A stretch of 64,000 nt of DNA from Paenibacillus sp. FSL R5-0912 (GCF_000758605.1 NZ_CP009282.1:496001-560000), one strand, 5' to 3'; positions 35,438 to 44,700 are shown, numbered from the stretch's first letter. Notes: generated from the sequence alone by a model not told the origin. Numbers and translations: made by a program.

Positions 35438-35655
35438 TATATAGATTGAACTTAAAAATTATACGGATAGGGAAAGGTGGCGGAGGAGAATTTTGGAACT
35501 GAAGGAGCGACAGCGTCCGCCTTTGTCTGCGGATTTCCACCGCGAAACAGCGGGTTAAATTCAAGAAATTTGTAGACAACAGCGGCCGGAGGGACAAATA
35601 TTCTTTGGAGTCACGGCAATCCCATAATAGCAAAAATACAAGTTCAATCTATATA
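35438..35655. mobile_element. MITE-like element with 16-bp perfect terminal inverted repeats
   Basis: TATATAGATTGAACTT (35438-35453) and AAGTTCAATCTATATA (35640-35655) are exact complements bounding 218 bp of noncoding sequence. Ends begin with TA, as in Tc1/mariner or IS630-derived MITEs. A partial end (AGTTCAATCTA) recurs at about 45774. No coding capacity. Confidence 0.65.
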
Positions 35656-35740
35656 TTCATTCAAGTTAATAAAGGTACAGCAAGGAGGCCCGGCTGGGCC
35701 TCCTTTTGATTGCCCGGGGTTAGGTGGATTAGAGTTAGTG

Positions 35741-36179
35741 CCCCTGAATCCGCCAGAAGTGGGCGATATGGGGGAATGAGGGGCAGAAGTGCCCCTGAAT
35801 CCGCCGGAAGTGGGCGATAGGGAGGAATGAGGGGCAGAAGTGCCCCTGAATCCGCCGGAAGTGGGCGATAGAGTGAAATGAGGGGCAGAAGTGCCCCTGA
35901 ATCCGCCAGAAGTGGGCGATATGGGGGAATGAGGGGCAGAAGTGCCCCTGAATCCTCCGGAAGTGGGCGATAGGGAGGAATGAGGGGCAAAAGTGCCCCT
36001 GAATCCGCCGGAAGTGGGCGATATGGAGGAATGAGGGGCAGAAGTGCCCCTGAATCCGCCAGAAGTGGGCGATATGCTGGAATGAGGGGCAGAAGTGCCC
36101 CTGAATCCGCCGGAAGTGGGCGATATGGAGGAATGAGGGGCAGAAGTGCCCCTGAATCCGCCGGACGTGGGCGGAATGA
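35741..36179. repeat. 51-bp tandem repeat array, nine units
   Basis: Units start at 35741, 35792, 35843, 35894, 35945, 35996, 36047, 36098 and 36149, exactly 51 bp apart; the last is partial. Each contains GGGGCA-GAAG-TGCCCC, a perfect 6-bp hairpin. Because 51 is a multiple of three, several frames stay open on the minus strand and give 17-residue peptide repeats. I consider these noncoding. Units 1, 4 and 7 share CGCCAGAAG, where all others except the last read CGGAAG, showing a 153-bp higher-order period. Confidence 0.92.
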
Positions 36180-36466
36180 GCACCCCCGAGGGATAAGTAG
36201 CTTTGGATTTGTTCCAAACGGGCAGAGTAGCACTCACCCATGCATGCGCGGAAGGGGTTTGGAAAGGGAAGAGAGAATAGCTGCCGGAAGTTCAGGGCTT
36301 CCGGCAGCCATCACCGATGGCGGTTGAGTTATCGAGCCAAGCCGAAAAATGAGACCCCAAATACGAAATCTGGGACCTTACGCCCAAATACTAAAACGCA
36401 TACAATAAGTACATAGAGATGAAAACGCTTCACACATTAAAGTTGGGGATTTTGGAGGTCCATACG
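36180..36466 (+). other. leader region of the sugar ABC transporter operon
   Basis: Contains an 11-bp perfect hairpin GCTGCCGGAAG / CTTCCGGCAGC (36280-36308), a second small hairpin CCATC/GATGG, a candidate -10 TACAAT (36401-36406) with a poor -35, and a cre-like site just downstream. Confidence 0.5.
36420..36433. promoter_or_regulatory. cre-like site (CcpA) at the ABC transporter promoter
   Basis: TGAAAACGCTTCAC matches 12 of 14 positions of TGWAARCGYTWNCW and lies just after the putative transcription start, where CcpA binding represses. A LacI-family protein could also bind here. Confidence 0.45.
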
Positions 36467-37456
36467 ATGGAGAACAAACAAAGCACCAAACCAAATCCGG
36501 TAATGGGGCCGCTCATTCCGGCGTCAATCGAAACCGGTTCAGTTCGCAAAAATACGCTCTGGAGGAAATTTGTAGCCCAGCGTCATCTGCAGACCATGGC
36601 GCTGCTTGGTGTAGTATGGATGATCATATTCAACTACATCCCGATCTACGGCTTGATTATTTCTTTCAAGGAATATAATATCGTCAAGTCGATTGCCGAA
36701 GCCCCTTGGGTGGGTCTGGAGCATTTCAGGGAATTGTTCGCAGATGAGGAGCTGCCGAATGTTATCCGCAACACGCTCGGGATCAGCTTGATCAAGCTGC
36801 TTATCGGGTTCCCGCTGCCGATCATATTCGCCCTGTTCCTCAATGAGGTCCGTTCCATCAGATTCAAGAAGACAATTCAGACGATCTCCTATCTGCCGCA
36901 TTTTCTCTCCTGGGTTGTGCTTGGCGGCATTCTGGCCACCTGGCTCGCGGATATAGGGATTATCAATAATATTCTGCTTGCCCTCAATCTGATTGACAAG
37001 CCGATCACTTACCTGGCTGAACCGAGTTACTTCTGGACGATAATCATCACCTCCGACATTTGGAAGGATCTAGGCTGGTCAGCGATTATCTACCTCGCGG
37101 CGATTGCCGGTGTGTCTCCGGAAATGTATGAAGCAGCAACGATTGACGGCGCAGGACGTTTCCAGAAAATGTGGTTTGTTACTCTGCCGGCCATCCGGGC
37201 CACGATCAGCATCCTGTTCGTTCTGGCAGTCAGCGGCGTACTGAACTCGAACTTCGACCAGATTCTGGTGCTGCGGAATTCGCTTAACGACAGTACTTCC
37301 AATGTAATTGATTACTATATCTATCAGACAGGTATTGTCTCCAACCGCTTCTCCTATTCTGCGGCGGTCACCCTGGTCAAAGCAGTCATTGCACTGATTC
37401 TGCTGCTGATTGCCAATCAGGTATCCAAAAAAATCAACGACACGTCGCTGTTCTAG
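36467..37456 (+). CDS. sugar ABC transporter permease (LplB type)
   Basis: 329-residue permease with six hydrophobic segments and the EAA loop YEAATIDGAGRFQKMWFVTLP. The LplB-like start region includes NYIPIYGLIISFKEYNI. ATG 36467 has GGAGGT seven bases upstream. It forms an operon with the next permease and lipoprotein. The N-terminal coding region contains AATCGAAACCGGTT (36526-36539), 14 bases of the palindrome at 30689. No ATPase is encoded, so a shared MsmX-like ATPase is likely. Confidence 0.92.
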   Translation: MENKQSTKPNPVMGPLIPASIETGSVRKNTLWRKFVAQRHLQTMALLGVVWMIIFNYIPIYGLIISFKEYNIVKSIAEAPWVGLEHFRELFADEELPNVIRNTLGISLIKLLIGFPLPIIFALFLNEVRSIRFKKTIQTISYLPHFLSWVVLGGILATWLADIGIINNILLALNLIDKPITYLAEPSYFWTIIITSDIWKDLGWSAIIYLAAIAGVSPEMYEAATIDGAGRFQKMWFVTLPAIRATISILFVLAVSGVLNSNFDQILVLRNSLNDSTSNVIDYYIYQTGIVSNRFSYSAAVTLVKAVIALILLLIANQVSKKINDTSLF

Positions 37457-37474
37457 GACAAGGAGGACCTATAT

Positions 37475-38365
37475 ATGTTTGCTCTTAAACGTAAAACCAA
37501 AGGCGAAGCGATTTTTGATATCGTAAACAATCTGGTTATGCTCTGCGTCTGCTTCCTGACGCTGTATCCGATCTGGTATGTGCTCGTCAACGCTTTCAAT
37601 GACGGCAATGACGCCATGCTGGGCGGGATTTACTGGTGGCCGCGGATGTTCACGCTGAAGAACTTCGATGCAGTATTTGCAAGTCCGGGGATTATGCTGG
37701 CGATGGGGGTTACCGTACTCAAGACAGTCCTTGGTGTGGCTCTGCATGTATTCTTTACAGCGATGGTAGCTTATGCCTTGTCCCGTAAGGATCTGGTTGG
37801 CGGCAAGCTCTACATTCTGATCGGCACCATTACATTGTTCTTTAACGGCGGCCTGATCCCAACCTTCCTGCTGATGCGTGATCTGCATTTACTCGATAAC
37901 TTCATGGTCTTCATCATTCCTGTCATGTTCAGCTTCTTCGATCTTATTATCTTCATGACCTTCTTCCGGGAGATCCCTGACGGTCTGGAAGAAGCGGCGC
38001 GGATTGACGGAGCCAATGACTGGTCCATCTTACTGCGGATCGTGCTTCCGGTCTCCATGCCGGTTATTGCCACCATCGCGCTGTTCCACGGCGTGTATCA
38101 ATGGAATGATTATTTTGCCGGCATCATCTATGTGAACAATGTGGACCTTCAGCCGATTCAGACCTATCTGTTCCGGGTCGTGGCCCAGTCCAGCTCCAAT
38201 ACGATGATGGTTGCTGTCCAGGGCAGCGCGGCCACAAGGTCGGTAACCTCCCAGTCCATCAAGCTGGCAACCATGGTTGTCACAACGCTGCCAATCGTGT
38301 TCGTCTATCCGTTCCTGCAGCGATATTTCGTGAAAGGCATGATGATCGGCTCCATCAAAGGCTGA
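37475..38365 (+). CDS. sugar ABC transporter permease (YtcP type)
   Basis: 296-residue carbohydrate permease of the YtcP/AraQ group with six hydrophobic segments and the EAA loop LEEAARIDGANDWSILLRIVLP. It has GGAGGACC upstream of ATG 37475 and follows the LplB-type gene by 18 bp. Confidence 0.93.
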   Translation: MFALKRKTKGEAIFDIVNNLVMLCVCFLTLYPIWYVLVNAFNDGNDAMLGGIYWWPRMFTLKNFDAVFASPGIMLAMGVTVLKTVLGVALHVFFTAMVAYALSRKDLVGGKLYILIGTITLFFNGGLIPTFLLMRDLHLLDNFMVFIIPVMFSFFDLIIFMTFFREIPDGLEEAARIDGANDWSILLRIVLPVSMPVIATIALFHGVYQWNDYFAGIIYVNNVDLQPIQTYLFRVVAQSSSNTMMVAVQGSAATRSVTSQSIKLATMVVTTLPIVFVYPFLQRYFVKGMMIGSIKG

Positions 38366-38465
38366 GCATCTGCGAACCACAGGGTAACTCCTCCGGAGCC
38401 CATTGTCTTGCGGGCAGCGGGGTTGAGCTTATAATTACTATTTTCTAGAAAAGGGGTAAACAAGC

Positions 38466-40166
38466 ATGGGCATGAAACATAAGCCAAAGAAAATGGTCCT
38501 GCTGCTCTTGGGACTAATGCTGACATTCTCTGCAGCGGGTTGTTCAAGCAATAATAATGCCGCAAACGGAAATACAGCAACGGAGAAGCCGGCTACGGAA
38601 GCTACAGAGGCACCGGCAACCAATGCAACAGAAACGACAGCTCCTGCAGCAACAGGCGATGAGCCAGGCTGGATGAGCGACACTTCACCAATCACCTTCG
38701 ACTGGTATCTGAACTTTGCCTGGTTTGCCAACAAATGGGGCGTAGATCCAACTTCGCAATATGTTACGAAAAAGACCGGCGTTAACGTTAACTTTATCGT
38801 GCCTGCAGGGAATGAGAATGAGAAGCTGAACACGCTGATTGCTTCCGGCAAGCTGCCTGACTTCATCACCCTCGGTTACTGGGAAGATGCCATCAAAAAA
38901 ATGGTAGAAGGCGAATTGGTGCTTCCGCTGAACAAGCTGGCTGATGAATACGACCCTTACTTCTACAAAGTTTCCGATAAAGATAAGCTTGGCTGGTACA
39001 CTCAGCCGGACGGCAATGTATACGGCTATCCTAACTCTTCCTCTTCTCCAGCCGACTATGAAAAATATGGCGATACCTATGTATCGAACCAGACGTTCGC
39101 AGTCCGCAAGGATATTTATGAAGCCATCGGCAGTCCGGATATGCGTACCCCTGAAGGCTTCCTCGCTGCGCTGAAGACAGCACAGGAGAAATTCCCTGAA
39201 GTCAACGGCCAGCCGCTGATTCCACTGGGTCTGCATGAGTTCACTGAGAACGGCAATGACTCGCTGGAAGGCTACATTCAGAACTTCCTGGCGATTCCTT
39301 GGGAAAAAGACGGCAAGGTATATGACCGTGAAACCGATCCTGAATATGTACGCTGGATGAAGACACTCCGCCAGGCTAACCAGGACGGACTCTTGGCAAA
39401 AGATATCTTCATTGACAAACGGGCACAAATGGAAGAAAAGATCGTACAGGGACGCTACTTCGCAATGCTGTATCAACGTACAGACTTTGCTTCCCAGCAA
39501 GGAACTATTTTCCAGAAGAATCCTGAGATGGTCTACATTGCTGTAGATGGACCAGCCAATACCAAAATGGATCAGCCAACACTGAATGGACCTGGGATCT
39601 CCGGCTGGACGGTTACCCTGATCTCCAAGGATGTTAAGGATAAAGCACGCGCAATTAAATTCCTCAGCTACCTGAACAGTGAAGAAGGCCAAAAGGATCT
39701 TTTCCTGGGCGAAAAAGGGGTCAGCTATGATACAATTGAGGGCAAGGACCAGTTCCTCCCTGAAGCCCTTAAGCTGATGAACTCGGACCGTGCAGCATTT
39801 GATAAGCAATACGGCTCTTCGTTCACCTTCTGGATGATGCAGAATACGAATATTACCGACCAGTGGGCACCAAAATCCGTTGAGCCGTTCAAACAACTGG
39901 AAGACTGGACCCGCGGAAAATCTATTAATACTTCGGAATTCCAGCTGATTGATCCTAGCGGTAACTCGCCGGAAGGCATCATCGCCACCAAGCTGAAACA
40001 GCTGCGCGGCAAAACCATGCCGAAGCTGCTGATGGCTGAATCCGATGCGGAATTCGATAAGATCTGGTCTGAATATCTCACTAAAAAAGAGAAGGAAGGT
40101 CAAGCGACCTTCGATGCATACCGCCAGACTAAATATGAAGAGAACAAGAAAAAACTCGGAATGTAG
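38466..40166 (+). CDS. extracellular solute-binding lipoprotein (LipO type)
   Basis: 566-residue lipoprotein. The signal peptide ends in SAAGCSS (lipidated Cys), followed by a Thr/Ala/Glu-rich tether (about residues 27-65) and a large family-1-type binding domain. The size near 550 residues is typical of partners of LplB/YtcP permeases that bind oligosaccharides. It should deliver the sugar to the adjacent permeases. AAAAGGGG precedes ATG 38466. Confidence 0.93.
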   Translation: MGMKHKPKKMVLLLLGLMLTFSAAGCSSNNNAANGNTATEKPATEATEAPATNATETTAPAATGDEPGWMSDTSPITFDWYLNFAWFANKWGVDPTSQYVTKKTGVNVNFIVPAGNENEKLNTLIASGKLPDFITLGYWEDAIKKMVEGELVLPLNKLADEYDPYFYKVSDKDKLGWYTQPDGNVYGYPNSSSSPADYEKYGDTYVSNQTFAVRKDIYEAIGSPDMRTPEGFLAALKTAQEKFPEVNGQPLIPLGLHEFTENGNDSLEGYIQNFLAIPWEKDGKVYDRETDPEYVRWMKTLRQANQDGLLAKDIFIDKRAQMEEKIVQGRYFAMLYQRTDFASQQGTIFQKNPEMVYIAVDGPANTKMDQPTLNGPGISGWTVTLISKDVKDKARAIKFLSYLNSEEGQKDLFLGEKGVSYDTIEGKDQFLPEALKLMNSDRAAFDKQYGSSFTFWMMQNTNITDQWAPKSVEPFKQLEDWTRGKSINTSEFQLIDPSGNSPEGIIATKLKQLRGKTMPKLLMAESDAEFDKIWSEYLTKKEKEGQATFDAYRQTKYEENKKKLGM

Positions 40167-40179
40167 TCTTCAATATAAG

Positions 40180-40217
40180 ACCCAATTGCCCGCTAACCGC
40201 GGGCTTTTGGGTTATTT
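40180..40217 (+). terminator. terminator after the solute-binding protein gene
   Basis: ACCCAA-TT-GCCCGC pairs with GCGGGC-TT-TTGGGT around a five-base loop. Read-through to the kinase gene is likely partial. Confidence 0.7.
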
Positions 40218-40265
40218 TCTAGTAACGGGATCTAAAAGGCTCCAGCCATTAACGGAGAGGTGAAT

Positions 40266-42158
40266 ATGCGCAAACGAACAGGAGCATTATGGAATTCCTT
40301 CCGTTATTGGCTCGGACGGAGATCACTGCAAAGCCGGCTGGTTGTGGCTTATATCTTCATTATTCTGGGACCCAGTCTGCTGGTGTCCTTCTATTCGTAC
40401 AAGGCCATTAACAATACGTATATGCAGGATGCGATCGAGAAGAACGACTATCTGCTGCAGATGGAGAAGCTGCATGTACTCAATCAGATTGAGGCGATGG
40501 AGCGGGCGCTCCAGATGGCGTATAGTGATAAAATTACCCGGGAGTATCTGATCAGCGAAAGTGATCCTACACTCGGCGAGCTGATTGATTACAACACAAC
40601 CAGCTTTATGAACCTCAGCCAGATCCAGTTCAATAATCCGAATATTGAGCATTTGTACCTGTATTCCAGCAGTAAAAATGTATATGAGATGTGGCCGGTT
40701 ATTTTCCGTGAGTCCCGGGTCTCCATGGAGCCCTGGTTTCAGAAGGCATTGGAGCTGGAGGGATTGCGGAATCTGTGGTCCTTTCAGAACTCAGATATTG
40801 ACCTGATGAAGCGCTTCTCGGGCGAAGCAGAGCAGGGACAACCGAAGGTATCGGTGCTGCGGGAGATCAGCATTCCGGCCGGTAATCACATCGGGATGGT
40901 TCAGGTAGATATGCTGCTGAGTAAATTCACACCCAAGACGTATACCTCCGTGCAGGATAATGAATCCCAGATGATTCTTGCAGATGATGAGCTGAACCTG
41001 TTCACCCGGACAGACCACTCTTTTCTGGAGAATAATAAGGGGCTAACTGCGGCAATCAAAGACCGGCTGGCAGAGTTCGGGAAGACCGGTAAATGGGTGA
41101 TGGATTATAAGGAGAACGGGAACTCCTTCATGCTAATTCAGGCGCCGCTGGAGCAGATCAATGCTTCTCTGGTCACTGTGGTCTCGATGAAAGGTGTGAT
41201 GATGGATATTTCGCGTACCCGTAATCTGATTATCGGGGTTAATATCGGCTTCATCTTCCTGGTTACTGCCATTGCTTACGTGCTGAATGCATTCATCCTG
41301 AAGAATCTCCGCCGGCTGACTGAAACGATGAAGAGAGTCCGACGGGGGGAGCCATATGGAAGTATCCGCGTCAGCGGAGGCGGCGAGGTCGGCGAGCTTG
41401 CCCATCACTTCTCCAAGCTGATGAACACAATTAATACGCTGGTGGCTCAGGCTGTCCATAAACAGGCGCTGTCGAAGGAAGCTGAGCTGCGGACGCTGCA
41501 TAATCAGATTGATGCCCACTTCCTCTACAATACACTGGAGAATATCAAAATGCTGGCGGAGATTGAGAATCAGCGGACGATCTCGGATGCGCTTACCCGG
41601 CTTGGCGGCATGATGCGCTATAATTTCAAATGGACAGGTGAATATGTGAAGCTGAAGGATGAGATCCGCCATATCCAGAACTATATAGAGGTTATGAATA
41701 TAAGATTCGAGCATACCATTGGGCTGGAGCTTAATATTGACAGCGCTTATCTGGAAGTGGAGGTGCTCAAAATGTCGCTGCAGCCGATTGTTGAGAACAG
41801 TGTTAAGCATGCCTGGAATGCGGACGGGATAGAGCTCACGGACCGTGTTGTGCGGATCGATATTACGGAGGCCGAAGGGGATATCTTCATCTCGCTGCGC
41901 GATAATGGCCTCGGGCTGACGCCGCAGCAGCTGACCCATCTGCATGAGGCGATTTATGCCAAGGAGGAACCGGGGGCTGACCCTTCGGGAACCAGCAACG
42001 GCGGGTATAAGTCGGGAGGCGTCGGACTGCGCAATGTGCATCAGCGTCTGCAGCTGTTCTACGGTGAAGCTTACGGGCTGGAAGTGCAGAGTGAAGCAGG
42101 GAAATGGACAACTGTGTTCATGTCACTGCCCAAAGTTCTATTGACGGGGGATAACTAG
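40266..42158 (+). CDS. YesM-type sensor histidine kinase
   Basis: 630-residue membrane kinase. TM1 is near residues 20-40 (LVVAYIFIILGPSLLVSFYS), an extracellular sensor spans about 40-315, TM2 is near 320-345, and HAMP, a His-kinase box QIDAHFLYNTLENIK (His near 417) and a HATPase domain with NGLGLTP and GVGLRNVHQRL follow. The start is ATG 40266, with GGAGAGG upstream. It is followed 2 bp later by its response regulator. Such pairs control the neighbouring sugar transporter in Paenibacillus and Bacillus. Confidence 0.94.
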   Translation: MRKRTGALWNSFRYWLGRRSLQSRLVVAYIFIILGPSLLVSFYSYKAINNTYMQDAIEKNDYLLQMEKLHVLNQIEAMERALQMAYSDKITREYLISESDPTLGELIDYNTTSFMNLSQIQFNNPNIEHLYLYSSSKNVYEMWPVIFRESRVSMEPWFQKALELEGLRNLWSFQNSDIDLMKRFSGEAEQGQPKVSVLREISIPAGNHIGMVQVDMLLSKFTPKTYTSVQDNESQMILADDELNLFTRTDHSFLENNKGLTAAIKDRLAEFGKTGKWVMDYKENGNSFMLIQAPLEQINASLVTVVSMKGVMMDISRTRNLIIGVNIGFIFLVTAIAYVLNAFILKNLRRLTETMKRVRRGEPYGSIRVSGGGEVGELAHHFSKLMNTINTLVAQAVHKQALSKEAELRTLHNQIDAHFLYNTLENIKMLAEIENQRTISDALTRLGGMMRYNFKWTGEYVKLKDEIRHIQNYIEVMNIRFEHTIGLELNIDSAYLEVEVLKMSLQPIVENSVKHAWNADGIELTDRVVRIDITEAEGDIFISLRDNGLGLTPQQLTHLHEAIYAKEEPGADPSGTSNGGYKSGGVGLRNVHQRLQLFYGEAYGLEVQSEAGKWTTVFMSLPKVLLTGDN

Positions 42159-42160
42159 CT

Positions 42161-43744
42161 ATGACCAATCTGCTGATCGTGGATGATGAAAAAATGATCC
42201 GTCAAGGTCTGAAGGCGATGATCGAACGGGAATATCCGTCTGTCTACAGCATCACGATGGCGGGCAACGGTGCGGAAGCGCTGGAGCTGTACAAGCAGGA
42301 GCGGAAGGATATCATTATTACGGATATCCGGATGCCGATTATGGACGGGATCACGCTGCTGGAACGGTTGTCGGTGGAAGCAGGCAAGGAGGAGCCGCCT
42401 GCTGTCATTATCTTAAGCGGCCATGATGATTTCGAATATGCCAAAAGCGCGATCCGCTACCGCGTGAAGGATTATCTGCTGAAGCCGATCCGCCGCGAAG
42501 AGCTGTTCGAGATTCTCGAACGGATCGGCAAGGAGGGAATGGACCGCCAGTCGAGCAGCCTGCGGCAGAAGCAGGAGGCGGAAGGCTACCGCCGTGAGCT
42601 GCGGGTTGCCCGCCTGCGGGGGTTTTTGATGCAGCGGGAGATTGAAGCATCGGCGGCACAGCTGGAGGAGCTGTTGACGCTGCAGATTCCTTTTACAGTA
42701 GGCGTAGTCAATTATTATCACCGGGACGGCGCGCGGATGAATCACGGAGAGGTCCAGGGCGTGCTGGAGCGGCTGATCGGACCGCTGGAGCATAAATTCA
42801 CGGAAATTCTGACCGATTGGGACGGGAAGCTTGTACTTGTGGGGAATGTGGAGAGCTTCCTGGAGCTGTCTGGTAAGGCTGATGCCAAAGAGCTTAAGCG
42901 GCTGCTCATCGGTATAAGCAGTGAGAGCCGGAGTCCGGAGCAGTTCCGTGCTTGTTACATGGAGGCGTACCGGGCGCTGCAGTATACTTTTTTGTCCCCG
43001 CAGGCCAGCTTTGTCGACTATAAGGATATCCGCGCCGGGCGCCTGAGCTTCCCTTCCCCGGAGGAGGAGCTGCGCAAGCTGCTTAATATGCTGGGAACCG
43101 AGCGGGAGAAGGAGATCAAGACGCTGCTTGGTGTTATTTTTCAGACGGATCATTTGCTGCATCTGGATTTGGATTACCTGGAGAATGTAGGGCGGAGTAT
43201 TAATGAACGGGTGCTGGATGAGGTGTTCCGTGTGCATGGAGAGGCTTCGGTGGAAGTGCTGAAGCTGTACCGCGCGGTCGGCAACTTGTATAATTTCAGC
43301 AATTTCCACGACTATTACCGGGCACTGGAGCATTTGCTCCTTAGTGTGAACGATTATATTATAGGAATAAGATCTGCGCATACCGAGCATGCGGACATGG
43401 AAGAAGCGCTGGCGTATATCGAAGCGAATTATGCCCGTCCGCTGAATATGGCTATGGTCAGCAATTATGTCTCGCTCAATTATTCATATTTCAGTGAAGC
43501 CTTCAAGGCGTACACCGGGGAGAACTTTGTGCTGTATCTCAAAAAAGTCCGCATCCGCCACGCCAAGGAGCTGCTGGCCGATAATTCCGTCAAGCTGGCC
43601 GGGGTCTCTGAGGCTGTGGGTTTTGAGAACAGCAAGCAATTCGCGCGTGTCTTTAAGGAACTGGAGGGTATCTCTCCCGGTGAGTATCGGACGAAGCAGC
43701 TGATGGAGCGTTATTCAGGCCAGACGGAGGATAAGGATTCTTAG
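42161..43744 (+). CDS. YesN-type response regulator with AraC DNA-binding domain
   Basis: 527-residue regulator. The receiver domain begins NLLIVDDEKMIRQGLKAMI, with the phospho-acceptor Asp in IIITDIRMPIMDG (about residue 54) and Lys in YLLKPIRREEL. A long middle region follows, and a C-terminal AraC HTH has SLNYSYFSEAFKAYTGENF and VSEAVGFENSKQFARVFKEL. It probably activates the ABC transporter genes upstream in response to the extracellular sugar sensed by the kinase. Confidence 0.94.
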   Translation: MTNLLIVDDEKMIRQGLKAMIEREYPSVYSITMAGNGAEALELYKQERKDIIITDIRMPIMDGITLLERLSVEAGKEEPPAVIILSGHDDFEYAKSAIRYRVKDYLLKPIRREELFEILERIGKEGMDRQSSSLRQKQEAEGYRRELRVARLRGFLMQREIEASAAQLEELLTLQIPFTVGVVNYYHRDGARMNHGEVQGVLERLIGPLEHKFTEILTDWDGKLVLVGNVESFLELSGKADAKELKRLLIGISSESRSPEQFRACYMEAYRALQYTFLSPQASFVDYKDIRAGRLSFPSPEEELRKLLNMLGTEREKEIKTLLGVIFQTDHLLHLDLDYLENVGRSINERVLDEVFRVHGEASVEVLKLYRAVGNLYNFSNFHDYYRALEHLLLSVNDYIIGIRSAHTEHADMEEALAYIEANYARPLNMAMVSNYVSLNYSYFSEAFKAYTGENFVLYLKKVRIRHAKELLADNSVKLAGVSEAVGFENSKQFARVFKELEGISPGEYRTKQLMERYSGQTEDKDS

Positions 43745-43828
43745 CGTGCTTACGAGTCTATGGGCTAGGACAGCGGATTAACGGTATGAATATGAACATG
43801 GGATGATCAGAATACTGGAGGCAACGGA

Positions 43829-44632
43829 ATGGAAGAAGTACAAGGAGCATTGATTACTGTAGATACACTTGCCGCCGACTTCCGTAAGCTGGGCGTGCGT
43901 GAAGGGATGACATTGCTGCTGCATTCGTCCTTTAAATCTCTGGGACAATGGGTTGCCGGCGGTCCGGTTGCCGTTATTCTGGCGCTGGAGACGGTGCTGG
44001 GTGATGAAGGAACGCTCGTTATGCCGACGCATTCCTCGGATCTGACCGATCCGTCAGGCTGGAGCAAACCTCCGGTGCCGGAGGCCTGGTGGCCGGGCAT
44101 CCGGGAGCATATGCCTGCTTATGATCCGGACTTGACCCCTCTTAGAGGGATGGGGGTTATTCCCGACTGCTTCCGCAAGCAGCAGGGGGTGCGGCGCAGC
44201 AGCCACCCGATTGATTCTTTTGCGGCATGGGGGAAGCACCGGGATGTCATAATTGACGGGCATAGTTTGGAGTATGCCTTCGGCGAGTACTCTCCGCTGG
44301 CCCGGATGTATGAGCTGGGAGGAAGCGTACTGCTGCTTGGTGTGGACAGTCTCAATAACACCTCACTGCATCTGGCGGAATACCGGGCAGACTATGCCGG
44401 GAAACAGGAAGTCATGGCTGCAGCGCCGGTGATGGTGGACGGAGTCAGACAATGGGTGGAATTTAGTGATTACAACTGGAATTCGGATGATTTTGCGGAG
44501 CTGGGCGTGGACTTTGGCCGGGAGACTGGACGTATTGCCAGCGGACAGGTTGCCGCATCTGCAGCACAGCTGATTCCGCAACGGGAGATTGTAGATTACG
44601 CGGTGAAGTGGCTGGAACGCAAGCGCACGTAA
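43829..44632 (+). CDS. AAC(3)-family aminoglycoside N-acetyltransferase
   Basis: 267-residue member of the Antibiotic_NAT family. The whole family pattern is intact: LLLHSSFKSLGQWVAGG, MPTHSSDLTDPSGW, the TPLRGMGVIPDCFRKQQGV and SSHPIDSFAAWG segments, and SPLARMYELGGSVLLLGVDS with NTSLHLAEYRA. Known members acetylate N3 of 2-deoxystreptamine aminoglycosides, but environmental Bacillales carry many chromosomal relatives whose natural substrate is unproven. No mobile element or resistance cluster is adjacent, so it looks intrinsic. ATG 43829 follows GGAGGCAACGGA. Confidence 0.9.
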   Translation: MEEVQGALITVDTLAADFRKLGVREGMTLLLHSSFKSLGQWVAGGPVAVILALETVLGDEGTLVMPTHSSDLTDPSGWSKPPVPEAWWPGIREHMPAYDPDLTPLRGMGVIPDCFRKQQGVRRSSHPIDSFAAWGKHRDVIIDGHSLEYAFGEYSPLARMYELGGSVLLLGVDSLNNTSLHLAEYRADYAGKQEVMAAAPVMVDGVRQWVEFSDYNWNSDDFAELGVDFGRETGRIASGQVAASAAQLIPQREIVDYAVKWLERKRT

Positions 44633-44700
44633 GAGGTGCGGAGGCGTAATTGATTATGGATAGAGCAAGAGAGCTATCGTCTTGAGGGGAGCAGGGCTTC

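Noticed and set aside
35741..36179. CRISPR array
   Set aside because: The 51-bp units are contiguous and alike along their whole length. There are no unique spacers, and no cas genes are near.
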